Positions 24,986-36,300 of a DNA stretch of 64,000 bases are shown here, in pieces; position 1 is the stretch's first letter, and every line of letters begins with the position of its first letter. A model generated the notes under the pieces. The model was not told where the DNA came from. It searched no databases and saw only the letters and a program-made list of their open reading frames with translations. The position numbers were made by a program, and so were the translations under genes. This stretch comes from Lytechinus variegatus (Eukaryota > Echinodermata > Echinoidea > Temnopleuroida > Toxopneustidae), in NCBI RefSeq assembly GCF_018143015.1, contig NC_054740.1, positions 43,045,180 to 43,109,179 of the forward strand, in the 5' to 3' direction.

Positions 24986-26153
24986 GAGTGGCGTAACTAC
25001 GGGGGGCACATACCCCCCCCCTCTCCATCGGCTGACCCCCCAAAAAGGGGAAAGGATAAAAGAGGGACAAAGGAAGAGAAACGTAGTGGGAAAGAAGAAA
25101 ATATTATTCATTATAATGTTATATTATAATTATGTTATGCTACATTACATAAGAAACATTTTTATCATAACTTTATGAAACATTATTTGCCCAGGGCCTA
25201 CGTCTTCATTGTTCCTGGTACTCGCATTGTCTGTTTAACGAGATATATAATCCTGAAGTACTAAAACATCCCGTTTTCAAGTCAATATAAACCAAATATA
25301 TTTCCTAGCACTTGAGTTATCATTGTTTTATGTAGTGACATATGCTTCTTTTACATGACTCAAAAAGTGATTGCCCCATGTTAAGGTCTTCATTTCATAT
25401 ATATGAAACATTTCCTGTCCGTGACTACGTTCGCATTAGTGGATTGGTGAGATATGTCTGCTCTTCATGAATTCCTAAAATCAGTCCTTAAAATGTCCCT
25501 TCTTCTGATCTGAATATCAAAAATTTTCAGCTCGCGCTTCGCGCTCGCATCATTTGACTAATGAAACACGAATGGTCCTAGTTACTTCCTACAAAGAAAC
25601 CTTAGAATGCCCCACTTCAGGTCAAAATTGTCTAAATTTTCAGCTCGCGCTTCGCGCTCGCAATATTTGATTAGTGAGATGCGTATGATACTCATGATTG
25701 CAATGACTACAAAAAGTGTTTCATGTGTTCAGATGTAATTCTAATAAAATCAGCAAGCGCTTGGCACTCGCATTAGATGACTATGGTGAGATATGCTTAC
25801 TATTAATGGATTCCTAAAATATATTCCTTAAAATCTCGCTGTTTGGGGTCAAAATATGCGAAAATTTCAGCTCGCGCTTCGCGCTCGCTTTATTTAGCAA
25901 GACAGGTACCTATCGTGATTACACAAATTTGATTATAATGTCCCTTTTTAGGTGTGAATATGAAAAAAAATCAGCTCGCGCTTCGCGCTAGCATTATTTG
26001 ATCAGTGAGATACATATCCGTTTAATGACATTGTCCTTAAAAAATTCTCAATTAGGTCAGTATAACTGTCATATGAGCGCCCTTTGCGCGCTCACTCAGT
26101 GATTCAAAAATTTTGCTGGTGCCCCGAATGCCGTGACCCACGGTACACCACTG
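24986..26153. mobile_element. hAT-like element with exact 8-bp target duplication, third nesting layer
   Basis: The left end (G)AGTGGCGTAACTACGGG and right end ACACCACTG are flanked by TGGACATA at 24978-24985 and 26154-26161. The interior carries the CTCGCGCTTCGCGCTCGC array (about 25500-26100). Confidence 0.8.
25500..26100. repeat. Degenerate ~110-bp array carrying GCTCGCGCTTCGCGCTCGC
   Basis: The motif TTTCAGCTCGCGCTTCGCGC or close variants appears near 25530, 25640, 25755, 25868, 25971 and 26072, each followed by CATTATTTGA and GTGAGATA-like text. It lies within the element 24986-26153. Related Cys-box-like GC clusters recur at 26690, 26905, 27080, 27365, 28272 and 28450. Confidence 0.85.
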
Positions 26154-26470
26154 TGGACATATCAATGACAATTCCTTGCATATCTAAATACATGATTGCA
26201 AAAAAATGCCAAAATATTTCAGGCATCCCCCCCACCCATCAACACGGATTTATGCCAGTGACTTATGTTATATTACATATAATTTGCTCAGGGCCTATGT
26301 CTTCATTGTTCCTGGTGCTTCTATTGTCTGTTTAACGAGATATTTAATCCTGTTGTGCTAAAACCTTCTGGTTTCAGTTATATACACCAAATTTTTTTCT
26401 CCAGACCCGATTACTTATTTCCTCGCACTTTGAGTTATTATTGTTTTATGTAGTGACATATGCTTATTAT

Positions 26471-28900
26471 CAGGCGCGTACGCAAGGGGGGGTTCGGGGG
26501 TTCAAACCCCCCCTTTTCGTTTCTTTTTTTTTTTTTTTGCTTGTCTCCCCAGAGGTCGGCCTGGTCAAGGAGTTATCGGGCAAGAGCCTGATAACTCCTT
26601 GGTCTGGTTACGGACAGTTCCCCTACCCAATAATGTATATGACAGCAATAATGAACAGAATCTCATGTTTCCGACGAAAAACACAGAAAAAAATTCCGCT
26701 CGCTTCGCTCGCTCCATTTTATTATATCTTTTATTTCCGCATGTCGCCGACATGATCACGGTATCGCCATTAACAAGGCCATACATGCTTATCATGATGT
26801 ATACTTATGAATACAAGTGAACCAAGACAAAGACATACGTTTTCTTACAAAATATGTTTTACCAATATGAAAACCAAAATGACGGAAAACGCTAAAATGT
26901 CGGTTAGCTCGCTCCGCTCGCTCGTAATAATTTATGAAATTCCATAAGTATCTAGTCTCCTGTTCAAGGCCGTATTATGAGTGTTACGAATAGAAGGACA
27001 TGTAGCATCGACTAATACTTGATTTACTAACAAACTATTGACAAGAAATGTATGTTTTGACGGGAAAACGCGAAAATTTCGGCTCGCTCACTCCGCTCGC
27101 TCGTAATCATTTATGAAATTTCTTAAGTTTCTAGTGTTCTGATCAAGGCCATATCCAGGCGCGTAGCCAGGGGGGCGGTCGCCCCCCAAAAAAACGTCCC
27201 CAAAAAGAAAAAAAAAGAAGGGAGAAAAGGAGAGGAGAAAAGGAAAAGGGAAGGAAGGAAAGGGAAGAAAGGTAGCTTTGTGTTTTTTCTATTTATTCTT
27301 TATTTTTTTCTCAAAAGAGAAACTCCTTCACTCTTCTTGCTTTAAATTCATATATGAATTTTGCTTCCGCGCTGCGCGCGGTTAAATGACAATATTGAAG
27401 TTCTCCATTGTTCCCCCACCTTTTCTCTAATCCTGTTTTTCCACCTCAGCTATGTGATTCTTGCCAGTTAAAGTTAAAATTGTATACATTAGGGCATGAA
27501 TTTGAGTAAGGTTAGGCCGAAGTAAATGTATGAAGTTATCTTTTTTTTCAATTGATCGCGCAACTTCTGGTCTGGTCGGCTCCGAGCGGGTAAAATCTTT
27601 ATATCAGTTTCTGCCGTCACCTCCATAAAGTCAGCTTCTCCCGCTTTTCAGCTCATTACTATAAACAACCATAATTTGGGGGCAAACAGGTTCCTAATTT
27701 AAAAAGAGGAAGGTATGGAATTCGTGTCGTATTAAATAAAAAAGTACAATATTTTTTTCATCAAATTGTATTAAACTTCATGTCATTTCCCTGTATACAT
27801 TCATCTCCTGTCCTGTTTTGCGCCCTCAGTTTGAAATTTTGAATGACACTTAAGTTTCTTTATATTCAAAATGAAGCGCTTCAGGATAAGTCAAAAAAAT
27901 TAATCATCCTTTATTATATAGATAGATAATTTCAATAAATCACAGAAGTTTCAACTTTATGCGCACTATTTTCCTTGTAATGAAGTTCAATAATCTTAGA
28001 AAATCAATTGAATTAGAGACGATTGGGTATTAGAGATATCTGCATTTGATGAAACGTCCGCCCTTTGAAATTTCAGAGTTTCAGTGCTCATCGCGGGGAG
28101 GAATATCTTCCTCTACCAATCTTCTCCTCTGTTTTGCGAGTTAAAAATATGCACTGATGCTAAATTGTTTGTAATCAAATCTGATCTTTCCAAAGAAAGT
28201 TTCAATACATCTTTGAGAATACCCTTTTCTCGGGACCCTTTTTATGGCAAGAAAAATTGATAAATCACTTTAGCTTCCGCGCTTCGCGCGGAGTTATTAT
28301 CATTTTAATTTCCTCCATTGTATACCTCTTTTGTGCGTTTACAATCACTTTTGAAAAACAAGGTTCAAAATCGCAATATAGTCAACCGAATTGGAGGTAC
28401 TAGAGACAAGAGAAACGGCTCCTCTTCATTTTGATTTATGAAACACTAAAAGCTTCGCGCTTCGCGCGGGAGTGGGAAACTCCCCCTCCCTGCACCCACC
28501 CCCTAGGGAGCGCTCTGTAAGTGTTGGCACGCTTCGCGTGCATTTACCGCCCCCTCCAAAATGAAATCCTGGCTACGCGGTTGGCCATATCATGAGTGCT
28601 ACGATCCGAAGGACATGTAGCATCGACTATGATACCAACAAACTATTGACAAAAAGGTTATGTTTTCAACGCAAAAACGAGAACATTTCTGCTCGCTCGC
28701 GGGTCATGACCGCACTGTTACATACCCATCCCCACTTAAATGTTATTGTCTTATTTGCAGCGCTGAAAAAAAAGGAAAAAAAAATCATCACCTACCCCCC
28801 CCCCCCCCCCCGCTCATCACTTTTTAGAGACTGGGCGGGAGATTTAAAAAAAAAAATCAGCTCGAAAACCCCCCTTTCAAAAATCCTGCGTACGCGTCTG
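26471..28900. mobile_element. hAT-like element with CAGGCGCGTACG ends, 2.4 kb
   Basis: The ends CAGGCGCGTACGCA and TGCGTACGCGTCTG pair, and exact 8-bp direct repeats CTTATTAT flank them (26463-26470, 28901-28908). No transposase is seen. It contains an inner element (27156-28583) and repeated blocks with TCAAGGCC, GAAGGACATGTAGCATCGAC and CAAACTATTGACA. Confidence 0.85.
27156..28583. mobile_element. hAT-like element nested inside 26471-28900
   Basis: The ends CAGGCGCGTAGCCAGG and CCTGGCTACGCGGTTG pair; GCCATATC repeats at 27148-27155 and 28584-28591. Removal restores the host repeat text (CAAGGCCATATC-ATGAGTGCTACG). It has no transposase. It contains GCTTCCGCGCTTCGCGCGG-type motifs. Confidence 0.85.
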
Positions 28901-28908
28901 CTTATTAT

Positions 28909-31417
28909 TATTGATTGATTCTTTTTCTTTCTAAAATTTAACAAAAGTTACAATGTAAAGCAAATCACAAAAATATAATATACAGAAATGAAAAGTATAT
29001 AATAATAATTTTTATTATTGATGTTGTTGTTATTATTGTTATCATTATTGTTAAGATGGGATACATCGGAAATTGGCCTATAATTATCCCTATCCCCTTG
29101 CCTTTATAATATAGGGGGTATAGGGGTAAAGTGTCCCGGGTAACGTGTGCCTATTTCCACTACAAAACCATTCATTATTGAGTAGTTCAAAATTTTGTTA
29201 ATTTTTTTGACAGAAGAGGTGCAGCAATATTGAGTTGCTGTAAATATCTATAATATTATGGCTGCTTTTTGTTGATTCTAAAAACGTCATCCTCAGAAAT
29301 TTCCGTAAATTAATTCAAGATTTTTCCATGCAATATGATTCTGTTCTTGGTTATACTTTGACCAACACTAAGGGATGAATTGTTTCATCTAGGTCGTTAT
29401 GAACTTTCTTTTCCGTTAAGAGTTACTGGCTCTACTGGCGGATCCAGGGGTAAGGTCAATAAAATGAAAGTGCCGTGTTAGAATGCCAAGTTTTTAATTC
29501 TTTTATTATCTATTTGTTTATTTCTTATATATATATATATATATATATATATACTTGGAGAATGATATCCTTGTAATTAAGAGTGCTCGATGTCTGTGAT
29601 GAGGCAGAGCATGAAATAAAATAAAAAGTTACACAGATAACGTGTGGTTCATCAGTACTTTATTGATTTGCAAATCAATAAAGTACTTTATAATAAGTAC
29701 TTATTATAAAGTACTTAAACAGTTTAAAGTACTTATTATAAAGTACTTAAACAGTTTAAAGTACTTATTATAAAGTACTTATTTGTTTATTTATTTATTT
29801 ATTCACTCATTTGATTCATCTCTTTATTGCATTAGGAATTTTCAGTCATTAACTTTTCATGCCACCCCATCATCCACAGACTTTTTGTTTAATTTCCGGC
29901 CATGCCATTATTATGCAGGTAAACTGTTTATAGATAATCCTCATAAAGATATTAGTATAATAAGATAATCTTTGAGATTAGACTAACTTGGGGCTGGGAA
30001 CAACATACACTGCATGATTTTCAGAATTAAATCACGTTCACGGCTTGAATATCGTTTTTTGTTGTTGCGCATTAGTTTAAGTGAAAGGTAACTCGGATTC
30101 GTTTTCATAATTATTAGATGACATTATTTTGTGTTCAGGGTGAATGTCTATATCAATGATAATTCCCGGCAATCTTATGAGCAGACTCCACATACAGTCC
30201 CTCGCGTGTATTATCGTGTAATATTACCAGCACTTTTGCTGCGGGAGAGATTCATGGTGAGATTCACTCACACGTATTGCGAGGTTAATATAGTAGTACT
30301 AGGTGAGATAACAAATAAATTGTAGGCCTAGTTAAATTACTTTTTCTAGTAGTTATCATCTAGGTGAAAAGTATTGATATCATTTTCAAGTTTTGACTCT
30401 GAAGTTTGACTAATGATGAGTCAGCTGTAGTGTACGTTAAGTATTCATTTATTTATTTATTTAGAAAGAATGAAAGAAAGTTAAAGAAAGCTAGAGGAAG
30501 GAAGGAAGGAAAGAAAGAAAGAAAAAAAGGGAGGGAGAGAGGAAGGATAGGACAAGTTAAGATTGTAAAGAAAAAAAATTCTACTTTTATAGATGCAACG
30601 TAGAATTGGGGAAAAATAGATTCTATTTACTTTGCATCTGTTTTCTTTACATCAGATCCTTTATTCTGATCGCATTCCTTCCTTCCTTCCTACTTTTTTT
30701 CTTTCCTCTGTTCATCCATTCAGGTTTTGATTTCCCCCTTTTTTTTACAGGGTTGCTTACTAGGGGTACCTGTTGGATCAATATAATTTGAAAGCGCACA
30801 TCAAATCCATTGATTTTGAACTGCACCTATCAGGAATAAGATCAGGACAGCGTGTGCGCTTTTTTGGAGAGTACTTCTTCAAGGTAGCAGAAACTAAACA
30901 AGTTGTGGCTCTTCATTGATTATGCAAAAAAGGAAGGATACTTAGATTGACTTTTGAGTTTTGATCTTCGTCATCCATGACTGATTAGAAACGGCTACAG
31001 GATTCTGCTGAAGACTAGTCTGTAGGCACAGGCATATAGACAATGATTGAAACATTGATCAACAAGTGGGTCTCAAATAAGACTAGCATAATTATGTGAT
31101 AAAGAAGAAGAAGAGGGCCTACAGTACACAAGTCATTTTGAGAGAAAGTTTGCCCAGCAGACTTGCCAAAGACCTGGTCCCATTCTTATGATATTGGGTC
31201 GCCGAAGAGGCGAAGACCCTAAGCAGACTTGGCCCATCCTGTGAAACTGAAAGAAAGAGGAGGGCAACAAATTTGTTGATTCTTCACTAAACATTATTAT
31301 AAAAAAATGAGAGTTATAGCTAATTCAGCTTATCTATAAGATGCGAAGAGGAATATTTTAAGCTGTTTTGTGAAATTCAGGTGACATTGTTGTAGATTAA
31401 GTGTATTGTTGTTTGAG
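28909..31417. other. Spacer upstream of the H2C2 gene; no gene seen
   Basis: It contains a TA microsatellite (about 29528-29552), the 32-bp repeat (29680-29782), a GGAA/GAAA tract (30466-30540) and a small inverted repeat AAAGCGCACATC ... GTGTGCGCTTTT (30791-30862). The promoter of the H2C2 gene should lie at its right end but no core motif is clear. Confidence 0.5.
29680..29782. repeat. 32-bp palindromic tandem repeat, about three units
   Basis: The unit contains AAGTACTTATTATAAAGTACTT followed by AAACAGTTTA; each half is itself a palindrome (AAGTACTT, TTATAA). Confidence 0.9.
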
Positions 31418-33286
31418 ATGGATGAGCAAGGGTATGGAGAAATTGTGTGTTTTCTCACCACCAAACAGTTTCCTGAACGAATCACGGGTAAGGAACCTGC
31501 CCATCGACTAGCACAGAATGCATTCAGGAAAAGAATAAAGAAATATGAATTATGTGGTAAGTCAGTTGAAAAAATAATGAATTCTGTGAGGGGGGTGGGG
31601 GATGGGGTTACCCCTTTTCATCAGGTAATTTCTACTAATGGTTAATAAAGTATGAAATTTACAAAAAACAACAATTTTTTCCTTTGGTTCAATTAAAATT
31701 CAATGTTATGTAATCTATTATATCGACCTCGGGAATTCCTGATAAATAAAAAATAACAAGTACCTTGTTATTTGTTTCAATTACAGTATAAAATATTTAC
31801 CGAAACAATTCATGAAAATATACGCTTGACTGAGTTGGATTCTTCCTCATTAGATATCATACGTCTAGGTATAGCAGATATTACATATTTCAGTATTTAC
31901 CTAAACTTTATAAGGCCCATTTCAATAATGAATTTGAACTGATAAAATTCACTGTTTTTTTTCTGTGAACTGAAAGATTTCAACAATAAGAGGAGTTATA
32001 TTCCAACTAGATGTACAGTATGAAAGTGAACGAAAATTACTCATCAAGTTCTTGATGCATTTCTGATAAATTTTTATTTTTTTATGTAGATGAAAAACTG
32101 TACTTTAGAAAAGGCATGACAAGATTAAAAGTAGTCCAAACTTCGGAAAGAGAGCAGTTGTTCAGAGAATTTCATGATTCTCCTTCTGGCGGTCATGGGG
32201 GCCTGAATGTGACCTTCAAGAAAATATCTCAGAGATATTATTGGAGAGGGCTGATGTCTTATCTTAAAGTCAAGGTGAGATAAAAGGATAATTGTTGTGA
32301 AATAACATTTTTATTTTCTTTGAGAGAGAGATACAAATCATGTCTGTTCTTGGAGCCCTGGCTTTGAAATCCGATGAATCCGTGTCATGAACCTTAAATT
32401 AATTGTTTGTCATTTATTATATATTCTTAAGCTCTTAGAGTGTTTTAGATGGAAACAAAAGAACATGAAAATGTTGAGAATTGTTAAAATGGAATCATAA
32501 TTTCCAATTGTATTTCCATGATGGTGATAGATGGGAGAATGAAATGCATTTCAAACATTAAAAGCTATTTTGAGAATTTAAAAGAAAAAGTTGATTTGGC
32601 AATAATGATGATGATGATGACGATGACGACAGTGACGACAATAATAATAGTAATAAAAGATAAAAGTAGTTTTAGCAGCAGTCATGGTAGTAGGTCTAGT
32701 TGTTATCATCATTATTTTTATTGTTATTTATCATTATTATCATCATCATCATTATTTTTATTATTATCATTATTATTATTATTATCATAATAATAATAAC
32801 AATAATAATGATAATGATAATAATAATAATAATGATTGTTATTATTGTTATTGATATTATTATTATTACAATTACAATTTTTATTATGATAATGATAACA
32901 TAACATGATTGATAGTAATAATGATAATAGCTAGTATGAGACTTTGTTTTGGCATTAGGCCAGTTCATTAATTGTTACAAAAGTTGATTCTTGTTGAATA
33001 TTTTTTTTCAAGGTGAAGCAGTGCCAGGTTTGCCAAAATAGAGAACTTTGGCCAAATATGACTTTAGCATTGAAAGAACAAAGACAAATAGGAAAGAGGA
33101 AAACATCTGTTAAAAAGGTATGAAAATGCTAAGTTTATATAATAGGCCTACTTTGTGTTGACAAGGAAAATCACTCATTTATGCTGTTTTATTTTTAAAA
33201 TCTAATAAAGTAGTTTTAGTGTGGTATTTACTCAGATCCTCGGAGGATGCACAAAGAAAACTGCATGCATGTCAAAAATTAATTAA
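31418..33286 (+). CDS. Host-type gene with gypsy-integrase H2C2 zinc domain (GIN1/KRBA2-like N-terminal part)
   Basis: Exons 31418-31556, 32090-32274 and 33013-33117 join cleanly (phases 1 and 0) to give 143 residues starting MDEQGYGEIVCFL. A fourth exon from acceptor 33235/33236 would add ILGGCTKKTACMSKIN and stop at TAA 33284. Residues about 68-108 form the integrase zinc-binding domain H-x6-H-x29-C-x2-C (FHDSPSGGH ... CQVC), with QRYYW in the middle as in Ty3/gypsy integrases. No DDE catalytic core follows. The domain is split by introns, unlike a mobile gypsy copy, which suggests a domesticated gene; vertebrate GIN1 and KRBA2 are known precedents. The last exon would overlap the first URAH exon in another frame, so this could instead be part of a longer or bicistronic transcript. 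The function is unknown; binding of nucleic acid or protein is only suggested by the domain. Confidence 0.7.
32598..32905. repeat. ATT/ATC/ATG trinucleotide microsatellite region
   Basis: Mixed GATGAT, AATAAT and ATTATC runs with both orientations present. It lies in the intron between exons 2 and 3 of the H2C2 gene. Ile-rich and Asn-rich frames across it are artefacts. Confidence 0.9.
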
Positions 33287-33347
33287 TGAAGGAAAACACA
33301 CTCAGTGTCTGATGCAAAGACTAGCCACAGTAATACAGAATCTAAAC

Positions 33348-36300
33348 ATGGGAAGCTGCCAACGTGTAGATGCCCTTAATTCTCATCTATCTGTTCCTGC
33401 AGAGGGAGGGAATATTGCCCTTGAGAATGTAGAGGTGAGTATTTTTAAGGTTGATAGTTTTTCTTGGAGAAAAGTTACTCAGATGGACTAAATATAGATG
33501 TGTAAATTGGTGATGCTCTTTTTGTACATGTCCCACATACTGAAATTCACGCAGGCCTGAGTGTAAATATGATTGATCAGGATTCATGATCACAGAAATA
33601 AAAGGAAGGAGAAATCTGGGGCCGATTGCATAGGCGGCGGAAGCGGGGGGATGGGGGACAGATCCCCCCAAAATTTGAGGTGGGTGGGGGATGGTCCCCC
33701 TAAATTGGGAAAGACTTCCATATATATGTCATGTATGTCCCCTCCACTATTAATTAAAAAAAATAGTTCCCCAAAACCCCTTCTGTCTTTCTCTTTTTTT
33801 CTAAGTTCCGGTGGGAACTTGGATTCGAACCCCTTGCTGCAGAACGAAGCATCTCCAGTCTGTCTCCTTACTCACTGAGCTAGCAGCAATTGTTGAAAGC
33901 CATGGGTTTCATAAAAATTATCAACCGATATAGTCTACTCTCCAAGAGTATTGGGTATTTATTTTTCTGACTAAATAAACCGATGCCATTGGGAATTACA
34001 CACACTCAAATTTTTGACGGAATAAAGCCATTGGTATGTATCCGACCTTTCCTTCTTAAATCTCTTAGATATATGTTAGATAATTCTTGATAAACCTCCA
34101 TATTTTTTTTTTTCAATTTTAGTGGAGGGGACATATGGAAGTCTTGCCCTAAAGGGTTCCCCCCTAAATTTTTAGTTGATAACCTTTTTTCTTTTTCTTT
34201 TTTTTGCTTGTCAATTTTGTTTCCTCCATCTCCCTAAATTCTAGTGAACCCCCCCTTTAAATGTCTCTTGTCCCCACTTTTTTTTTTTTGCTTGTCAAAT
34301 TTTTTAAAATGTTTCCATCACAAAATTTCAGGGAGACCCCCCCTTAATTTTTTTTTGCCCTGCCGCCAATGGCCGATTGCACGAAAGGGTCTTTGCAAGG
34401 ACCGTCTTTCGTGTCCCCTATCTTTTATGATGCGCCATGTGAAACATATTTTAATTAAATCATCTGCAAACATTTCATTCGTCCGTTCAAATAAACAAAA
34501 TATTTGTTTTTAAAATGATGTGATATATCATGAAATTGTAGGGGAGACCGGGGTTAGTTGGATCATGGGGTAGGTTGAAACATTGTAATTTTCTTTAACG
34601 CCTGTAAAGTAAATTTGTGCAATACTCCCCTTAATTTATTGCAATAATGATTCAACACTGTTGTGTTATTAATAGCAATAAATTGAGGGCAGTATTGCAT
34701 GGATTTATTTTAGAGGCTTTAAAATTCAAGAAATAGTTACCACATTGATGGCAAGTATCTAAACTGCAAAATGATGGACGAAAAAATGTAAAGTAGGCCT
34801 AGGCCAAGGGGTTTCGCCGGTATCGCGATCTCAAAATTCTATTCCGATCGGGGAATGTGCGCTGTGCTGGAAAACCATTCTGAAAAAGCGTGACCTAACT
34901 TCGTAGACTAAAGTTTTTGTGGAGATTTAAACAAAAGCTCAAGCTCAAAAAGTGACATATTTATATCAGATTGATGGCAAAATGCTATTGAATCAGTAAG
35001 TACCACATTTTTGATGATTTCTGCTTGAAAAATGGTGATATCGTCATGCTTGTTGAGAATATCAGATTTCTTCAAAACAGGCGCTAATGGTGACAAATTT
35101 GCCGATATTTTGTCAATATTTTTATGAATACTGAACTCATCCTAAAGAAATTTACACCAATAGTCCAAGGGGTAATTTTAAGTCGCTTTTCACGTTGATG
35201 ATGTAAGATTTTAAGGATATTGGCTAGTTTTTAAGATAATAACCGTCCACGAAGTATGGACAAGCGCGAAGTTTGGACTCACTGCCATAATTTTATTTGA
35301 AATTTTGAAAGGGAAAGTAATTGTAATCAATTACTTTTAATTACATTCAATTACTTTTCCATCAATTTAATAATTTATGTTTTAATTTCATGACCTTTGT
35401 CATGTCAACTGCTTCAGCATCAAAGAGTGTAATAAGCAGAATCCGTAACAAACCATCTTGTCAATTTCTTTATAATATAGAATTATATTGAAATAGTTCC
35501 ATGTTACTTACAGTCATTGGCGGCAGAGCAGAGGATTATCTTTTTTGTTTGGGGGGGACGCAACAATAGCCATCCCCCAAACACAAAAGATAATCCTTTG
35601 CTCCGCTGCCAATGCGTACAGTATACAAGTTGGTTTCATTCATGAATTTTATAGAAAGTAATTGTAATTGTAATTGACAAAAGTAATAGGTAATTATAAT
35701 TGAAAGTAATTCAATTGAAAAGTAATTGTACTTGAACATTTCTTCAATTACATACATGTAATTATGATTGTAATTGAGCCCCACCCTGCCTTTAGTGTTT
35801 ATCTGCAATGAACAAGTGTGATTTCAGGTAGGTTGGCTATAAATTTATTGATAATAATGATAACTACACAAAACAGAAATGTGCCTGTGTTTTCTGCATT
35901 TAACTGCACCAATATACAATAGTTTAATGACGTGGAATGACTTTTTAAATGTATGTGTACTCACCTTTTCTGTAAAGGCCTGGTATCACTGCCCGATCGT
36001 TGTTGGAGCGGAGAGAAAAAATCCTCACCACTCGCTACCTTTAACCATTTTCGATTTCGATTGTTTTTTTTTTTTTTTTTTTTCCCTAATTTTGTGAGCG
36101 AAATTCGACCGCCTCTCCCTACCGCTCCAACAATGCTCAGGCAGTGTGACCAGGCCTTAAGGTAGATTTTGGTAGAATAACGGCATTCGGCGAAACTAAA
36201 AAGCCTTCCCATTATTTTTATTTCTGTGATCATGCTCACCTAAGGCTTAGTCAGATTACCTTTTACTGATTCTTTGTTGAATTTTTTTTTCAATGGTTTT

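Larger units (their letters stand above)
24778..26260. mobile_element. CRCTGGCRTAAATC element inserted in the outer copy
   Basis: The left end CGCTGGCGTAAATC and right end GATTTATGCCAGTG are complementary with transitions only. A 6-bp direct repeat ACTTAT flanks it (24772-24777, 26261-26266). It is itself interrupted by the element 24986-26153. Confidence 0.7.
24614..26470. mobile_element. Outer copy of a CAGTGGCGTAAC element, interrupted, right end not found
   Basis: It starts CAGTGGCGTAACTACGGG and continues (GAAGAGAAACGTAGTGGG ... to 24777), then resumes at 26267 with sequence matching the inside of the element at 24986-26153 (GTCTTCATTGTTCCTGGT ... GTAGTGACATATGCTT). It is thus an older copy of that same family, split by the insertion 24778-26260. 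It is broken again at 26471 by another element. Its right terminus is not identified. Confidence 0.6.

Noticed and set aside
32696..32968. Ile- or Asn-rich frames on both strands
   Set aside because: Translation of an ATT/ATC microsatellite.
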